Source of the DNA: Allodiplogaster sudhausi
Taxonomy: Eukaryota; Nematoda; Chromadorea; Rhabditida; Diplogasteridae
NCBI GenBank assembly: GCA_945643635.1
Contig: CALZFC010000020.1
Location: forward strand, 436,001 to 500,000
Length of the DNA: 64,000 nt
Direction of reading: 5' to 3'
Below are positions 35,336 through 47,236 of this stretch, piece after piece (position 1 is the first letter of the stretch; the number at the start of each line of letters is the position of its first letter). The position numbers and the translations under genes are program-made. The notes under the pieces are model-generated. The model saw nothing but the letters and a program-made list of their open reading frames with translations, was not told the DNA's origin and made no database searches.

Positions 35336-36283
35336 CTATTGTACAAAAAAGTGGAGATAGAGAGCTAGTGAGAGAGATTACGGGAAAGGGAGAGGGAGAG
35401 AAAAAAAGTGACAAGAATTAGTTGGCAATTCATATCTGCATAGCTTATTTTCCCTCTCACGCTTTTTACAATATTGCTGTTAGAAGACGAGTTTAGGCCC
35501 ATCTTTCTTTTTCCATACTAATATGTGGTGAAATTAAGCTAGGAGGAAAATGGAACGAACTCTTTTTCTCAGATTCTTCTCACTTATCTAAATTATGAGA
35601 TGAGTTTTACTCGAAAAACGTTGCCATACAAAAAGTCGAGCATATCTTCGTTTCTTCCTGGATTAATTTAACGTCTGCTCATTTCAGAGTTCAACCGTAA
35701 TCTTTTCGTTTAATGTTTTTTTAACTAGATTCATAACACCACAAGTTACAAAAAATTTCAGGTAGAGAGGACGGGAAGAGAGAGTGAGTGAGAGAAAACG
35801 GTAAATATACATATATGAGGGTGCCAACCAAAAAAACGGTCGTTTTTTGCGTTTTCGAGTGATTTGTGTCATGTGTAGGCTTACTAAACTGCACATTTTT
35901 TTTGCATCTTTATCCACGTACAAAAGTGTGCAGAAATTCGAGTGAAAAATTAGTACAAATGTACATGTATTAAACTGCTCAAAAGTAGTTTGAGAATTGA
36001 GCAAAAATATACACGTACAAATTTGTTCATAAAACGGTGTCAAAAATTAGCAGAAATGTACATGTACTAAAGTACTCAAAAACAATAGAAGAAAGTGGGC
36101 ACAAATATACACGTACAAAAGAGTACGGAAAAGTTTGGGCAGAAAGTAGGCGTACAAAACAGCTAAAAAAAATGAACACAAGAATGCATGTACAAAAGTG
36201 CTCAAAATGAAATACGAATGGCAAAAAACCTCTTAATTACAGGAGTGAATTCTTTTAAGAGTAAAAAAACAACTAAATATTCT

Positions 36284-36460
36284 ACAGTCCCGCTCATAAA
36301 AAAAACAACTAAATATTCTACAGTCCCGCTAATACTATTAATACCGTTGGGTCCGGTAATACCGTTGGGTCCGGCACCTTATACTATTAATAATACTATT
36401 AATACCGTAGGGTCCGGTAATACCGTTGGGTCCGGCACCTTCTTTCACCTCTCTCTCTCG

Positions 36461-36502
<42 letters not shown>

Positions 36503-37060
36503 CCCACTAAAGTAGGAAACAGAGAGTGTTCAGAATCAACGTTTCCTTTGTGAGCAATCGACGCTGTCCAAAGAAAGGTATCATCAGATCTGTTTGTACC
36601 GTCTGTAGAGTATTGGTAAGTCTTTGACCGGCAATCGCGAGGTCTCGGTTCGGTACCCTTTTGAGAACAGAGTTTTGCAAGTACAAAAATTTTTTAAAGC
36701 TTTTTTTTCATCGTTTATACATAAACAAAATGAGAAACTCAAGAGAAATAAAACAAGAAACTAAAAAAAGGTAAGAAGTGCTCTGAAAATTTCACATTAT
36801 TTTGCACATTGTAGTATAGGAGTTCGAGCCAGCCCGTTTGGCCAAATTAAATGCAATATTATGAGTTCTCAGCCATTTCAGCATATTTTTGAAAACGGTC
36901 TTCACAGTCGTAATCTCCATGGTCGAAATAGTTAAACTCCTACGCGAAATGACACGAAAATGCGTATTCAGCGCGCTATTCCAGTTTGTATTATTTGTAT
37001 TATTTATATTAATACTATTAATACTATTAATACCGGACCCAACAATGTTGAGCGGGACTG
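36284..37060. mobile_element. CAGTCCCG-type foldback element (right arm)
   Basis: This is the inverse partner of 15,102-15,862. It has a short tandem duplication at its left end, so the CAGTCCCGCT terminus appears twice (36,284 and about 36,321), and a longer CT run (36,450-36,500). Confidence 0.75.
36597..36658 (+). repeat. tRNA-like module inside a foldback element (right arm)
   Basis: The B-box-like ggttcggtacc at 36,647-36,657 and A-box-like gtagagtattgg at 36,605-36,616 are separated by a tRNA-like distance. This is the inverse partner of 15,517-15,589. Confidence 0.5.
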
Positions 37061-37476
37061 TACCTATCGAGGAATACAACAAAACGTTCACTTAATAAGT
37101 TTATAAAGTAAAAATCACAATATCGGCCATGTTCAACACCCCAACAAACAAAATGACAATGGCCCACCCAATAATGGCAAAGACGTATAAATAAAAACAT
37201 TAGGAAAGGAAAACAAAAACAAAAATAGCTTGAAAAGTACTATGCATGGAAGTAAGGATGTCGAAAAATGTTTTCGAAAACGGCCTGCTAGCAACGTTGC
37301 GTGCAAATGGGGAGTTTGGAGGCACGCTCTCTCTCAGAGGCGAGCGCGGTTGCGTCGCGGTCAGGGTCACGGGGCCACGGGGAGGAGGGAAGGATGGGCG
37401 GGAGGGTATTGCGTCATTCTACGCAATTGTGTCCGTGAGAGACGGTTAGGTTTCTCTAGCGTAGTCGAGTTTCGTC

Positions 37477-38165
37477 ATGGCAGAAGCAGGTGATGGTGGC
37501 CATCCGGAAGAACGGCGTCAGGAGCGTTCCCGTTCCCATTTCCCCGATCCCCCCCGGCAGGAGGCTGCCTTTTCCGACAAGCAGCTCAAGCAGCTCCACA
37601 AGATGTTTAAGTCCCATGGCGCTCAGTCCTCTTCTCGTCCACCAGTCCATGTGTCGCCTCGAGTGTCTGGCTGGTCGCAGCAGGCCCTGCTTGACTTTAA
37701 CATTGGCATTATGAACAAGATGGAGCTGGTGGGGGAAGGCGACAGGGATGCCTGGTACTCGATTATGGACGACTTGAGGGGCCGCAATGCCCTCCTGGTC
37801 GCGTCGGACAAGAACCCGTCAGTGTTCAAACTGCATGACCAGATGAAGGCGTTCGAGACGGTGGGAACTTCTTCTGCCGGCCCATCCTCAGCAGCGCAGA
37901 TGGCTATGGCGGCAGCCATGGCGGCCTCTTCGGCCCCCCCCGGCCTCGCTCTCGTTTCGCTCCGTATCCCTCGCAGCCCTTTCGGCAAGGGGGGGCAGCT
38001 GCGGGCCAAGCTGCCCCCCGTTTCATTCAGAGCAGGCCGGAGTATGGCGGTAGGCCCGACTACGGCGGCAGGCGGTTTCGGGAAAGCCCCCTCTGCTATG
38101 GATGCAACCAGTATGGCCACATCCGGGCTGACTTCCCTGCAAGCCGGGGAGGCAACAGGTTTGGA
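37477..38165 (+). pseudogene. Gag-like protein of the PAT-like element (right arm)
   Basis: It starts MAEAGDGGHPEERRQ just after repeat A1. The first 150 or so residues are open and helical. Small base insertions in the C-run near 37,935 move the frame into that of RT. In the proper frame the zinc knuckle reads CYGCNQYGHIRADF: the last Cys is changed to Phe, while the left arm keeps Cys. Confidence 0.75.
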
Positions 38166-39464
38166 GAGGAAAGTGGCTTTTGAGAGTTTGAGAGATAATG
38201 TCGCTTTTTGGGAGAGTATTGGAGCGAGTAGTTTTGCAGTTAATGTTATCAGATATGGTTACAAACTGAATTTCAGAGTCAGGAAGGAAGGCATTACGGT
38301 TCCATATTCAGGCAATAGGCAGTCGGCCAAGCGGGAGATTGTTTTTGTGAAGAAGGAGGTTGCCAAGTGGCTGGCTACGGGTGCGGTGAAGAGAGTGCGA
38401 CAAGACCGAGAGTGGTGTCCCCGCTGGCAGTGGTCACTTCAGGTAACAAGAAGCGCCTTATTCATGATCTTAGTGATCTCAACAAGTTCTTGCATAGAAC
38501 CAGGTTTAGATATGAAGACCTCTCCACCATTTGGCATGAATTGGGGGACATGAATTTTATGGCCACGTTTGATTTTGAAACAGGGTATCATCATCTTGCT
38601 GTCGGAGAGGAGGATAGGCAATTTTTCGGCTTTGGTCTAGAGGAATGAGAAGTTAAACATTGGTTTGTGTTTGCCGCCTTCCCGTTCGGTTTAAGTTCTG
38701 CCCCATTCGTGTTCACAAAGGTATTCAGATGCTTGGTCCGCTCTTGGAGGTCGAGGGGCATTGTGTGTTGTCTGTACCTGGATGATGGAATCATTCTTGG
38801 AAGAACGGCAGAGGAATGCCAGAAAGCCGTGCAGGTGGTAAGAGAGGACTTGGCGAGAGCGGGAGTATATGTTTCAGCAAAGAAGACGTTCTGGAACCCG
38901 GCGGGTAAGGGTAGATGGCTCGGCTTTGACTTGGATTTAAGTTTGGGCAGGGTATCTATTTCCCGAGAGAGGTGTGAGAAGGCGCTGGAACGAGTGAGCA
39001 AACTGAAAGAGAGAGGGGGAGAGAGAGCATGGACCCAGGCGGAAGGGGCATGGCGGCCCAGAGGTGGATGGGACGAAGTGGAAGTTGTTGGTCAGCCACC
39101 CGGTGGTCAGCCACCGTTGTTATCAGCCGAGGTCAAGGGCGGACAGCCTCAGTGGGCCCAGATGTCAAGTGTTGGAACTAAGAACGTGAACTGGCCGCGG
39201 AGGCGGGATCAGACAGTGAGGGAGTTTAGTAGGGAAGAGCTGAGAGGGGAAAGTTACGCTTCGGAAGTAAGGAGGTTTCACCCTTCAGTTCATGACAGAG
39301 AGCGGTTGCTTGGTACGATCAATTCTTGCCATATTGTCTTAGGAGACGAAGCAGTGATGCAGCCGAGGTTTTTGCCGACGACCGTGGCGAATGAAGTAAG
39401 AAAAGGAGAGCCACGACGAAAAAGGCTGCCTTTGTCGGCAGGTGAGAGTAAGGAGTTGTCGTAA
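38044..39464 (+). pseudogene. Reverse transcriptase region of the PAT-like element (right arm)
   Basis: Conserved blocks are KKRLIHDLSDLNKFL and ATFDFETGYHHLAV (38,450-38,600), FPFGLSSAPF, and the catalytic YLDDG at about 38,776-38,790. A frame change near 38,395 and an in-frame TGA at 38,646 interrupt the frame. The left arm instead lacks a base at the second site, so neither arm keeps an intact RT. Confidence 0.8.
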
Positions 39465-39506
39465 TGGTTAGGAAGATTTTCCCACACCCCTTTTAGAGAT
39501 ACGTCT

Positions 39507-40193
39507 ATGGACATATTTCATAGCCAATGTGCATTGGAATGCGATGCGTCGGAGCTGGCGGTAGGAGTGGTGTTTAGATGTGCGGGCATGACCAAGACGG
39601 CATCCAGAAATTTGAATGATATGGAACGTTTAGAATCTAGCACCTTGCGAGAGTTGTTGGCGGTTCTTTTTGCACTTAACAGTTTTGCCAAGGAGATCAG
39701 GGGAAAGGCGGTTTCAATTTTTTTAGATAGCCAGTCGGCGTTGAGAATTTTAAAAAGAGGAAGCATTAAGCCACATTTGCACGGAGTGGCTATTCGAGTG
39801 GATAGTGTCTTGAGAAAACTTAGCTGTAGGGGCAGTTTCATTTGGTTGGTCAGGGAGTTCAACAGGGAAGCAGACGAGGCAAGCAGAGACGTCGATTTTG
39901 ATGATTGGGGAATTAAAGAAAACATTTTTGAAATTTGTGCCAGAAAGTGGGGAGAACCCCTCTGGGATATGTTTGCGGATGATAGAACAGCGAAATGTGA
40001 AAGATTCTGTTCCAGGAGGTGGTGCCCGGGCACGGGCGGGGCGGATGCTTTCGTCCATCGCGGAGTGTGGGCCTCCGAGGCTCTTCTCTGGTTGGTTCCG
40101 CCGCCTTCCCTGGTATCCAAGGCTCTGGCTTTTGCCCGGTTTTTCAAGGTGAAATGTATCTTGGGTGTTCCTCTTTGGAGATCTGCAAGTTAG
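39507..40193 (+). pseudogene. RNase H region of the PAT-like element (right arm), open frame
   Basis: 229 codons are open. RNase H acidic residues are visible in ECDAS, STLRELLAV, FLDSQSALR and READEASR. The DIRS-class extension with ADAFVHRGVWASEALLWLVP follows and the frame ends VPLWRSAS. This is the intact counterpart of the left-arm copy that has a nonsense codon. Confidence 0.8.
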
Positions 40194-40829
40194 TTTCCTC
40201 GTCTTTGCGGGGTAGGTGGTTGGGCTCCGTTTGTTAGGGATTCCCTGTGCTTTGGGAAGGGAGCTAATATCTTCATTCCGAGCTCATTTGTGGAGGGGCC
40301 TTTTGGGGCTCCGTTGGCTAGGACAGAATTTGCATTCTTATTCTGTGATTTTAGTCTGGGCTAATTCAGCATAGAGAATACCCGCCTTTACGCAGATTCT
40401 ACGGTTGTTGTTAGGCGAGCCTCTGAGAGAGCGGGGATCCAAAAGGGAATTATGGTGGACGACGGAAGGAGAGAAACGAACTGTAGGAGCCACCATAATG
40501 GGGCGTTTGGAGGTACGCTCTCTCTCTCAGAGGCGAGCGCGGTTGCGTCGCGGTCAGGGTCACGGGGCCACGGGGAGGAGGGAAGGAGGGGCGGGAGGGT
40601 ATTGCGTAATTCTACGCCATTGTGTCCGTGAGAGACGGTTAGGTTCCCACCCAAACCCCGCCCGGGATGCTATTTGCAAGAAACCGTTTTTGAAAGGCCC
40701 TCCTTAAGAGTAAGGTATTTATCATAGGCCCGAGGAAAAATTTCTGTCGGAAGGCATCAGCGAGCTCCCCCCGGACCTACAGCGATTTGGCACGCAGCGG
40801 AAAGGTCCCTTGCAACCAGTACGAGAGAG

Positions 40830-41662
40830 ATGTACGAGCAGAGCGAGCGCGCCCAGATCAAGTTCAGCCGCAGCATCGGCCTTAACCCGAAGCGCCATGT
40901 GGCACGCAAATATGCTGACGGCGCATCGGCGGCGACGCTGACTACCGCAGTAGCGGCATTCAAGTCGGCCACCGGGCAGGCAATGGATCCCGAGAAGGAA
41001 GGAACGGTGGTTTCCATGGTAGGAGGGGTTATGGGGGACATAGCGGAAAAAATGATGTTGCATAGGCACGGGCAGCGGCGCAGAGGCAGCAGGCAGTGCG
41101 CCATCACTCAGCGGCGGAGAGGGCGGAAGTTGACAAGCTGGTCGCATGGGCGCTCAGGGAGGACGCTCCGCGAGAAGACATCCGCATCGGGATATTTGCT
41201 GCGCTGGCCATGGCGGCCCTGCTTCGGGTGTCGGAGGCAGTGGCTCTGCAGAGGAAGGACATCACGGTGGAAGGCGATGTCATCGCCATTCGGATCCGTA
41301 AGGCTAAAAACGATCAGATGAAAGAGGGCAGAGTCACTAGGGTTCTGGCGGGGCCGGGGTCTTGCGGTAGAAAGCTGTTCGAGTTGCATATGAGTTGGCT
41401 TCCTAATCAGGCAGAAGCATTCATGTTCGCGAGCAGGAGCACGGGTCGGCCGCTCACCACGTCCACAATGCGGAAGGAGTTGGCCCGAGCGTGTGTCGAA
41501 GCGAACATTGCGCGGATCACTCCACACCAGCTCAGAGTGGGCGGTGGGTCAGGGGCGGCCCTGGAGCAGGTACGCATCCGCGGGAGGTGGCGGTCAGTAG
41601 GTGGCATGCAGCCCTATATTAGAGACTCGTTGCCGGCCCAGGGAGGGGCCCTTCCGCTATAA
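40830..41662 (+). pseudogene. Tyrosine recombinase of the PAT-like element (right arm)
   Basis: The N-terminal frame (40,830 to about 41,090) and the catalytic frame (41,096-41,662) are offset. Residues seen are Arg in LLRVSEAVAL, HQLRVGG, GRWRS and MQPYIRDS with the presumed nucleophile Tyr. Fifteen bases are missing just after the HxxR box compared with the left arm, whereas the RVTRVLAGPGSCGRKLFEL segment lost from the left arm is present. Confidence 0.8.
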
Positions 41663-43046
41663 GAGTCACGTACGAGGTTTTTTTTTGTTACCTTTGTCCT
41701 TTTCAGAATACTAGAGTCCAAGGGGAAAGGGTTAATTTTGTTTCGGCCACTGGTAAAACACAAGGATTTCAGAATTCGATCTCTTTGGTTGCTGAAAATC
41801 AGGTGGTGCAGGGTTTTTCCATATTATGTTACGGTTCGCTTCCGTATGCATTCGTAGCGGCATGCATTTATGTATATATGTATATATATATGCCTATTTC
41901 TATTGATGCAAATAAAGGCCTGTTTGAAGGGCCATGCTTCTTTGTTTACTGTACAGCGGGTTTTTTTTTACATAATTTTGTGCATTCGTATATCCATGTG
42001 TACACATTTGTGTTCTTGACGATTAACATGCCTTAGGCCCAAGGGGGTTCGCGAGGTTCTGGCAAGCAGTCCTTGTAATATGAATGTATGTATCTGGTGA
42101 ATAATGTGTTTTTGTGTCGACATCAGTTATTCGAGTGGTGCTAGTGAGCACGATTGTTACGGACACGCAATAAAGGCGTAAACAGTACGGTTGTTGTTAG
42201 GCGAGCCTCTGAGAGAGCGGGGATCCAAAAGGGAATTATGATGGGCGACGGAAGGAGAGAAACGAACTGTAGGAGCCACCATAAGCACGTTTCGTGCGCA
42301 GTTTCAGTTTCTCGCGCGTTTGTTGCGCGTTTTAGATGGCCCTTTTCGAAAACATTTTTCGACATCCTTACATTGCTCCATATTATATTTTAAAGCTATT
42401 TTATGTTCTATTTCGTTTCTAATGTTTTAGTTTATTTATTCTTACCAGTGTAGGGTGGACTTGACGTTGGCATTCTGTTTGTTGGGGTTTGAAAATGACC
42501 GATATTGTGATTTTTACTTTCTAAAGTTATTAGGTGAAGGTTTTGTTGTTTTCCTAGATAAGTATACTAGTTAATTGTCTTTTTTAATCGTATAAGCATT
42601 AATTTACTCCTGTAATTAACAGGTTTTTCCTGCTAGTCGTATTTCATTTTTGAGCACTTTTGTACATGTATTTTTGTGCTCAATTTTTTGTGAAGTTTTG
42701 TACGCGTACTTTCTGGCCCAGATTTTCAGCACACTTTTGTTCGCGTATATTCGTGCTCATTTTTCTTGATGAGTTTTGACCACTTTAGTACACATACTTT
42801 TCTGCCCATTTTTAAGTCTGATTCCTATACATATTTATACGCGTACTTTCATGGTCATTTTCCAAAATGATTTATGCGCATGTTAGTACATGTATTTTTA
42901 CGTGCAATTTTTTTTGCGCATATTTGTACGTGAATAAAGCTGCCCTAAAAAATAAGCTGCTTGGTACATGTACTTTTCTACACACATGACACAAATCTCT
43001 AGAAAACGAAAAAACGACAGTTTTTTTAGTTGGCACCGTCATATAT

Positions 43047-44867
43047 GTATGTATCTTTTAAAGGAGACAAAAACTCATTTTTGAATTCGCGGCTTTTTGC
43101 CTGACACAAGGGCGAGAGGGAATGGGTTTTGGAGAGACGCGACTAGAATAGTCACAAAAATTCAAGTAGATTACGGTTGAGTATCGTGCACCATCAAGAT
43201 TGATCTGCCTGAGCAATGATATATGAATGCAGGAAGCATAACACCACTTCAGCATTTTCATGAAAGTCAAACCAAACGAAACTTTACAGGCCCTCGCTCA
43301 TATCCACCAGCGCTGTTATTGTTTGGAAAATATTAAAAAAAAAACCAAGTGAGGCTAACTTTTTTCAACTAGTAATTATTATGATTGTTCTAGAACGAGA
43401 AAGTCGACAAGCTGACTTCTTCTCGAGCAACGGCAGCATCACTATCAATCTGTACTGCAAGGTCAGTTATAGATGCAGGGATTAAAAGCCATTGTTGAGG
43501 ACCCAAGAGATTTGAGTAGGGATGGAGGTATTGGGTCCGGAAACCAGGGTGGGTTAGCTATTTTTGTCTAAATGAAAAACGATCGATTTGAAATATGAAT
43601 TATCGATTTTCCACGAAATGTGCGATCCACACATAAAATTTGTTTTTACAATGTCAATAGGGATTAATAATAATCCAATGTGATGCTATAATTATAAGAA
43701 AACTTTTGTTTATTAAATCCACTCGGAGAAACCTTATTTAGAAGGAAAATTTTGTGCACTTTTTTTTTAAACAAAACTTTTTCGTTCCGCAAAACTCATC
43801 TCTAACCCATCTTTTCCGACCACTTCTCTGCACCACTGCGTGATTCGCAGCCCTAGCCGCGTTTCCTCGCTTTAGCCACTAGGCCATAGTTGCTACGAGG
43901 AAGAAGAAGAAGAGCGCTTGATGTCCTTGCGAATAACGAAACCCGAGTCGGCCAGTAGCTGAATAGAACACATTCTTCGTAACAATAATATCCTTTCAGT
44001 AATGTCGAATGGATATCCTCCCATTCTGAGCAGTTCATTACTTTTTGAACAAAAAGAAAAAAAACATTAATGCTAACCCAATGCATCAGATTCGCATGAA
44101 AAGCAATCAAATGAGTGGGTACAACAATAACCGAGACTACATAGAACACATAAGCTTACATTATTGTCCGACGTGCGCGGGAGAGCCCTTGTTCCTCGTT
44201 GGCGCCGGCGCCGAATCAGGATTCCGCCAGATCGACGAACATGATCGCCTTGGTGTGAGAGCATCGCCATCACAAGCTGAGTAGCCATATTAATACAGCA
44301 GGAATAAATATCGCAAAGCTTCTTATGAAAAGAACAAAAATAATAACAATTTTCATGGAGCGCAGAACTGTTCAAAGGTTTTCGCTACTTCAAGCATCTC
44401 ACAATCAGTGAATGAACCTCACGCATGAAAGGAAAAGCAATTACTAAGACAAATAAAGCACAAGAAACTATTTTCAAGACAAATAAGTAACACGCTGGCC
44501 TCGTCACCACTTGTATATTTTTCTGTTCCGTCATTCGTGGGCGCAAAACGTGCTGCACATTTGAAACGGTGCGCACAGTTTTAGAGAGTGCGCGAATTTG
44601 AAAGAGCAAAAGTGAGTAAAGGTTTTCTACACACTTTTGCCCTCTCACTTTTGCTCACTCTTTCGTGTTAGAGAAATAAACTGCGTATAGTTTGAATATG
44701 GGTCCAGTTTAAAAAGTGGGTTGGCTTTTGAGCGAAACTGGAGCCATTTTGGCCATTTTTCATAGTAAAACGGCAAAAAACCTGCTCCATGTTTCCATTT
44801 TAGTTCGACCAAATTTTACTGAACACTGGATCCACTTTTCTTCCTAGATTAATAGCACGGCAGGTCA
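43047..44867. other. Non-coding stretch with exon-like debris
   Basis: A possible small exon lies at about 43,393-43,460 (acceptor ttctag, donor gtcagt), reading either ERESRQADFFSSNGSITINL or the adjacent frame; I cannot choose. The segment 44,700-44,850 shares actggagccattttggcc with 17,920-17,960 and has outward-facing ggtccagt/actggatcc motifs, so it is probably a MITE. Other ORFs are unsupported. Confidence 0.4.
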
Positions 44868-44984
44868 TTGTTGGCATTATGATCGGACCAAAGATAGGGC
44901 CGGCGATCATTGGACGTGGAGGGCATCCATCAGAGAGCAGAGCGCGATGAGAATGTTGCACGAGCCTCCGAGTTCTCTTAAATA
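44868..44984 (-). pseudogene. Srsx-type receptor exon 2 relic
   Basis: The minus strand matches exon 2 of the 7.6-9.7 kb pseudogene (GSCNILIALCSLMDALHV). It has lost about 14 bp after HV, which breaks the frame. The flanking intron sequence (ctcttaaataattaattt) is shared as well. No other exons are nearby. Confidence 0.7.
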
Positions 44985-45489
44985 ATTAATTTAAACAAAG
45001 TTTAAAAAAAATTATTAAATGTAAAAAAAATCTTGGATTTTTTTTGTTAATTAAAAAAATCTACCAGCCCTTATACACTGAAAAATATTTGTTCAGTTCA
45101 ACTTGGCTTTAGCGAATACCTATTCAGAGTTTCAAGATTTCCAATTTCCTTTTAGCTCAGTTTTGAGCAAATTTGAAAAGTTCTAACTGGAATAAATTTG
45201 TATCTTTTCAACCTTAATACTGAAGCTATGAATAGTATGATTCAACTTGTACTGTAAACGTGCTTAAAAACTTGGAAGTCCGTTCTCCACTCGCATAACT
45301 CAGTTCATACAATTTTTACCACACCGGCTGGTTGTTTCTGCCTTTCCCTCGGTTAACCTAAAATTGATAGTTTGATTGATTTATGTATTTATTATATAAA
45401 AGATATTCATTTATTTATGAAAGAAGTCCTTAGAAAATAAAAGATTTGATGAAGATTGGATAACATTGCAGATTTTTTTATCTTGCACA
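44985..45489. other. AT-rich flank before the kinase gene
   Basis: There is no gene. From about 45,430 it matches the DNA upstream of the second kinase copy (from about 58,435). Confidence 0.5.
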
Positions 45490-46276
45490 ATGGCTAACAG
45501 AAAAACATCGGCACGTCGCAAGAAGAGAGAGAAAAATATCAATCGACCGGCATTGGTCTTCGAACGGAACCACCAGCCAGTAAATACGCAGCAATAGTGA
45601 GTCAGCGTTCGTTTCTTTTGCAAATTCGAAGTAAGCATCAAATAAATTCCATGATCAAACGAGAGCATAATGATGCAGAACAGTGTTTTTTTTAAAATAT
45701 ATACAGCTCTAAGCGACTTATCTTCAGACGCGTCCTAGTCTGATGCACGGCGAAGCCGTTCTCACTTCTCGCGGTAATACATTTTGTACCTTTAAATTAC
45801 TTTCGCAAACTTAATTTTTCTTTACAGATACGAAGTTCGAAGCCTTCTCGGCCTGGAGGATTTGGCGATGTTTACGAAGTCTGCTTGTTATTACTGACGG
45901 AAATATGTAGATGTTTTAAAAAGATGGATAAAAAAGGAGCGAATGAAACTGAAACTATCATCAGCTACTTTTCAGGTCGTAAGAACTGAGGTGGGCCGCG
46001 TTTCCATTTCGCTATGAAGATCGAGCCCATCGGCATTCCTTCAGAGAGAGAACGCCTTCAGGTCTAACGGGGAACCATCTAAGCGTAAGGTGGCGGATTT
46101 TGATCGCACCTGTCCAGATCAATTACTACGGTCGAAAAAATAATTCTGGCATTTTCAATTTTTCCTAAGTAGCCTCTGGCGATTTTATATTAATTTTTAA
46201 AAATTTGCATAAATTGAGGATGTCGGTTGCTGACCAATGTTTGCTATTGTCAGTATCTTGCTTATGGCTAATAAAT

Positions 46277-46352
46277 GTGGCGTGCGTGGCGCAGTAGGTT
46301 GTGCGCTCGCTTACAGTTTTCAGCGTCACAGGTTCGATCCCCATTCGGTTGA
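46277..46352 (+). repeat. tRNA-like module, left arm of the foldback element
   Basis: A-box tggcgcagtagg at 46,287-46,298 and B-box ggttcgatccc at 46,331-46,341 are close to the RNA polymerase III consensus and at tRNA spacing. The acceptor stem and T stem pair poorly, so it resembles a SINE head or decayed tRNA rather than a working tRNA. Confidence 0.65.
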
Positions 46353-47164
46353 ACTTTTTGCTGCTTTTTGGAAATTCAAGTTTGGTGAAGTACATAAGAA
46401 AAAAATTATTCTGGTGAGAGGTGTCCACTTCGCCCATGTTTTTAGAATCCACAATGACCTAAACAGTTCGGAAAACAGAAAGAAGTCTTCTTCCAGGTGG
46501 CAACCATATGCTTGCTTATTCTGGTACTTTTGGAAATGAGGGCAGAATAAAAAAATAACCTTGATATTCTCGTTCCGCGCACCAAGTAACCCCCGTGGTG
46601 ATTTTGTGGAAAAAGTTTTCCTGACATTTTGGGGCAGAAGTAACCTAATAGGTCAGTATGGTTTCGGAACAGTGGGCGAAGGGAACACCTTCCAATACCC
46701 AATACCCTTATATACGAGTATAAAGATATTGTTACATAAATTTTAAGTGTATACGAACTTTCCTCTCATCGGAATAAATGTGTTCGTATGTACTTCTCCA
46801 AACTTGAATTCCACAACTGAAGGAAGTACAATTGTACTATTCCCACCCCTGAAGTCGAACTAATTTTTTTCAAAAAAACTTTTTTATCTGAAATTCAACC
46901 CAAGGGGGTTTTCGGTACAGAGAAAACGAATATCATATGTATTTGTTATCATGAGCTCATTTTTAGTTAGGCAAGGTTAGAGAAGTAAGATTCTCACTTT
47001 GCTTTGCGATGGAGGTTGAGCCAAGCCATAGAAACCAATGAGTATGATGTTCTCTTTCCCGTGCCTAAAGCCACCCTCGAATGAATTTCATCGAAAAAAA
47101 TTTTTTAATGAAGTTCGACCTCTGGCGTGGGAATGGTACAATGGTAGCCGTAGCAAAACATTTC

Positions 47165-47236
47165 AACCGGATAGGGTTCGAAGTTGTGACATTCAAAATT
47201 ATAAGCGAGCACGTAACCTACTGCGCCCCGCAGGCC
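47165..47236 (-). repeat. tRNA-like module, right arm of the foldback element
   Basis: This is the inverse, diverged copy of 46,277-46,352. On the minus strand the A-box is ggcgcagtagg and the B-box acttcgaaccc, weaker than the left one. Confidence 0.6.

Larger units (their letters stand above)
26830..42014. repeat. Right arm of the 31.8-kb palindrome
   Basis: This is the inverse copy of 10,204-26,150. Main differences from the left arm: FB-1 and FB-2 are collapsed into a 525-bp chimera (27,283-27,807), 535 bp at 34,868-35,403 are retained, the TA tract at 34,795-34,820 is shorter, a 32-bp duplication occurs near 36,284-36,330, and small indels differ in the PAT-like element. Confidence 0.95.
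37312..42284 (+). mobile_element. PAT/DIRS-like tyrosine-recombinase retrotransposon, full-length (right arm)
   Basis: The complete split-repeat layout is visible. A1 is 37,312-37,453; gag, RT and RNase H follow; B1 is 40,400-40,499; A2 is 40,505-40,647; then the tyrosine recombinase; B2 is 42,186-42,284. A1 and A2, and B1 and B2, are direct repeats of about 140 and 100 bp. There is no integrase, no LTR and no DDE domain. All frames carry at least one lesion, so the copy is inactive. It is on the + strand. Confidence 0.9.
35811..43046. mobile_element. Inverted-repeat element interrupted by the PAT-like retrotransposon
   Basis: The left part (35,811-37,284, itself containing the 36,284-37,060 foldback) and the right part (42,343-43,046) are diverged inverted copies of each other. 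Shared landmarks are ggtgccaac at the tips, the gtac-centred array, ccgatattgtgatttttac, and the ttttcgaaaacatttttcg block nearest the PAT-like element. The retroelement lies between the two halves, so it probably inserted near the centre of an older foldback element. The right palindrome edge (42,014) lies inside this composite. Confidence 0.6.

Noticed and set aside
46277..46352. A functional tRNA gene
   Set aside because: A and B boxes are good, but the acceptor and T stems do not pair and the module is part of an inverted transposon arm.
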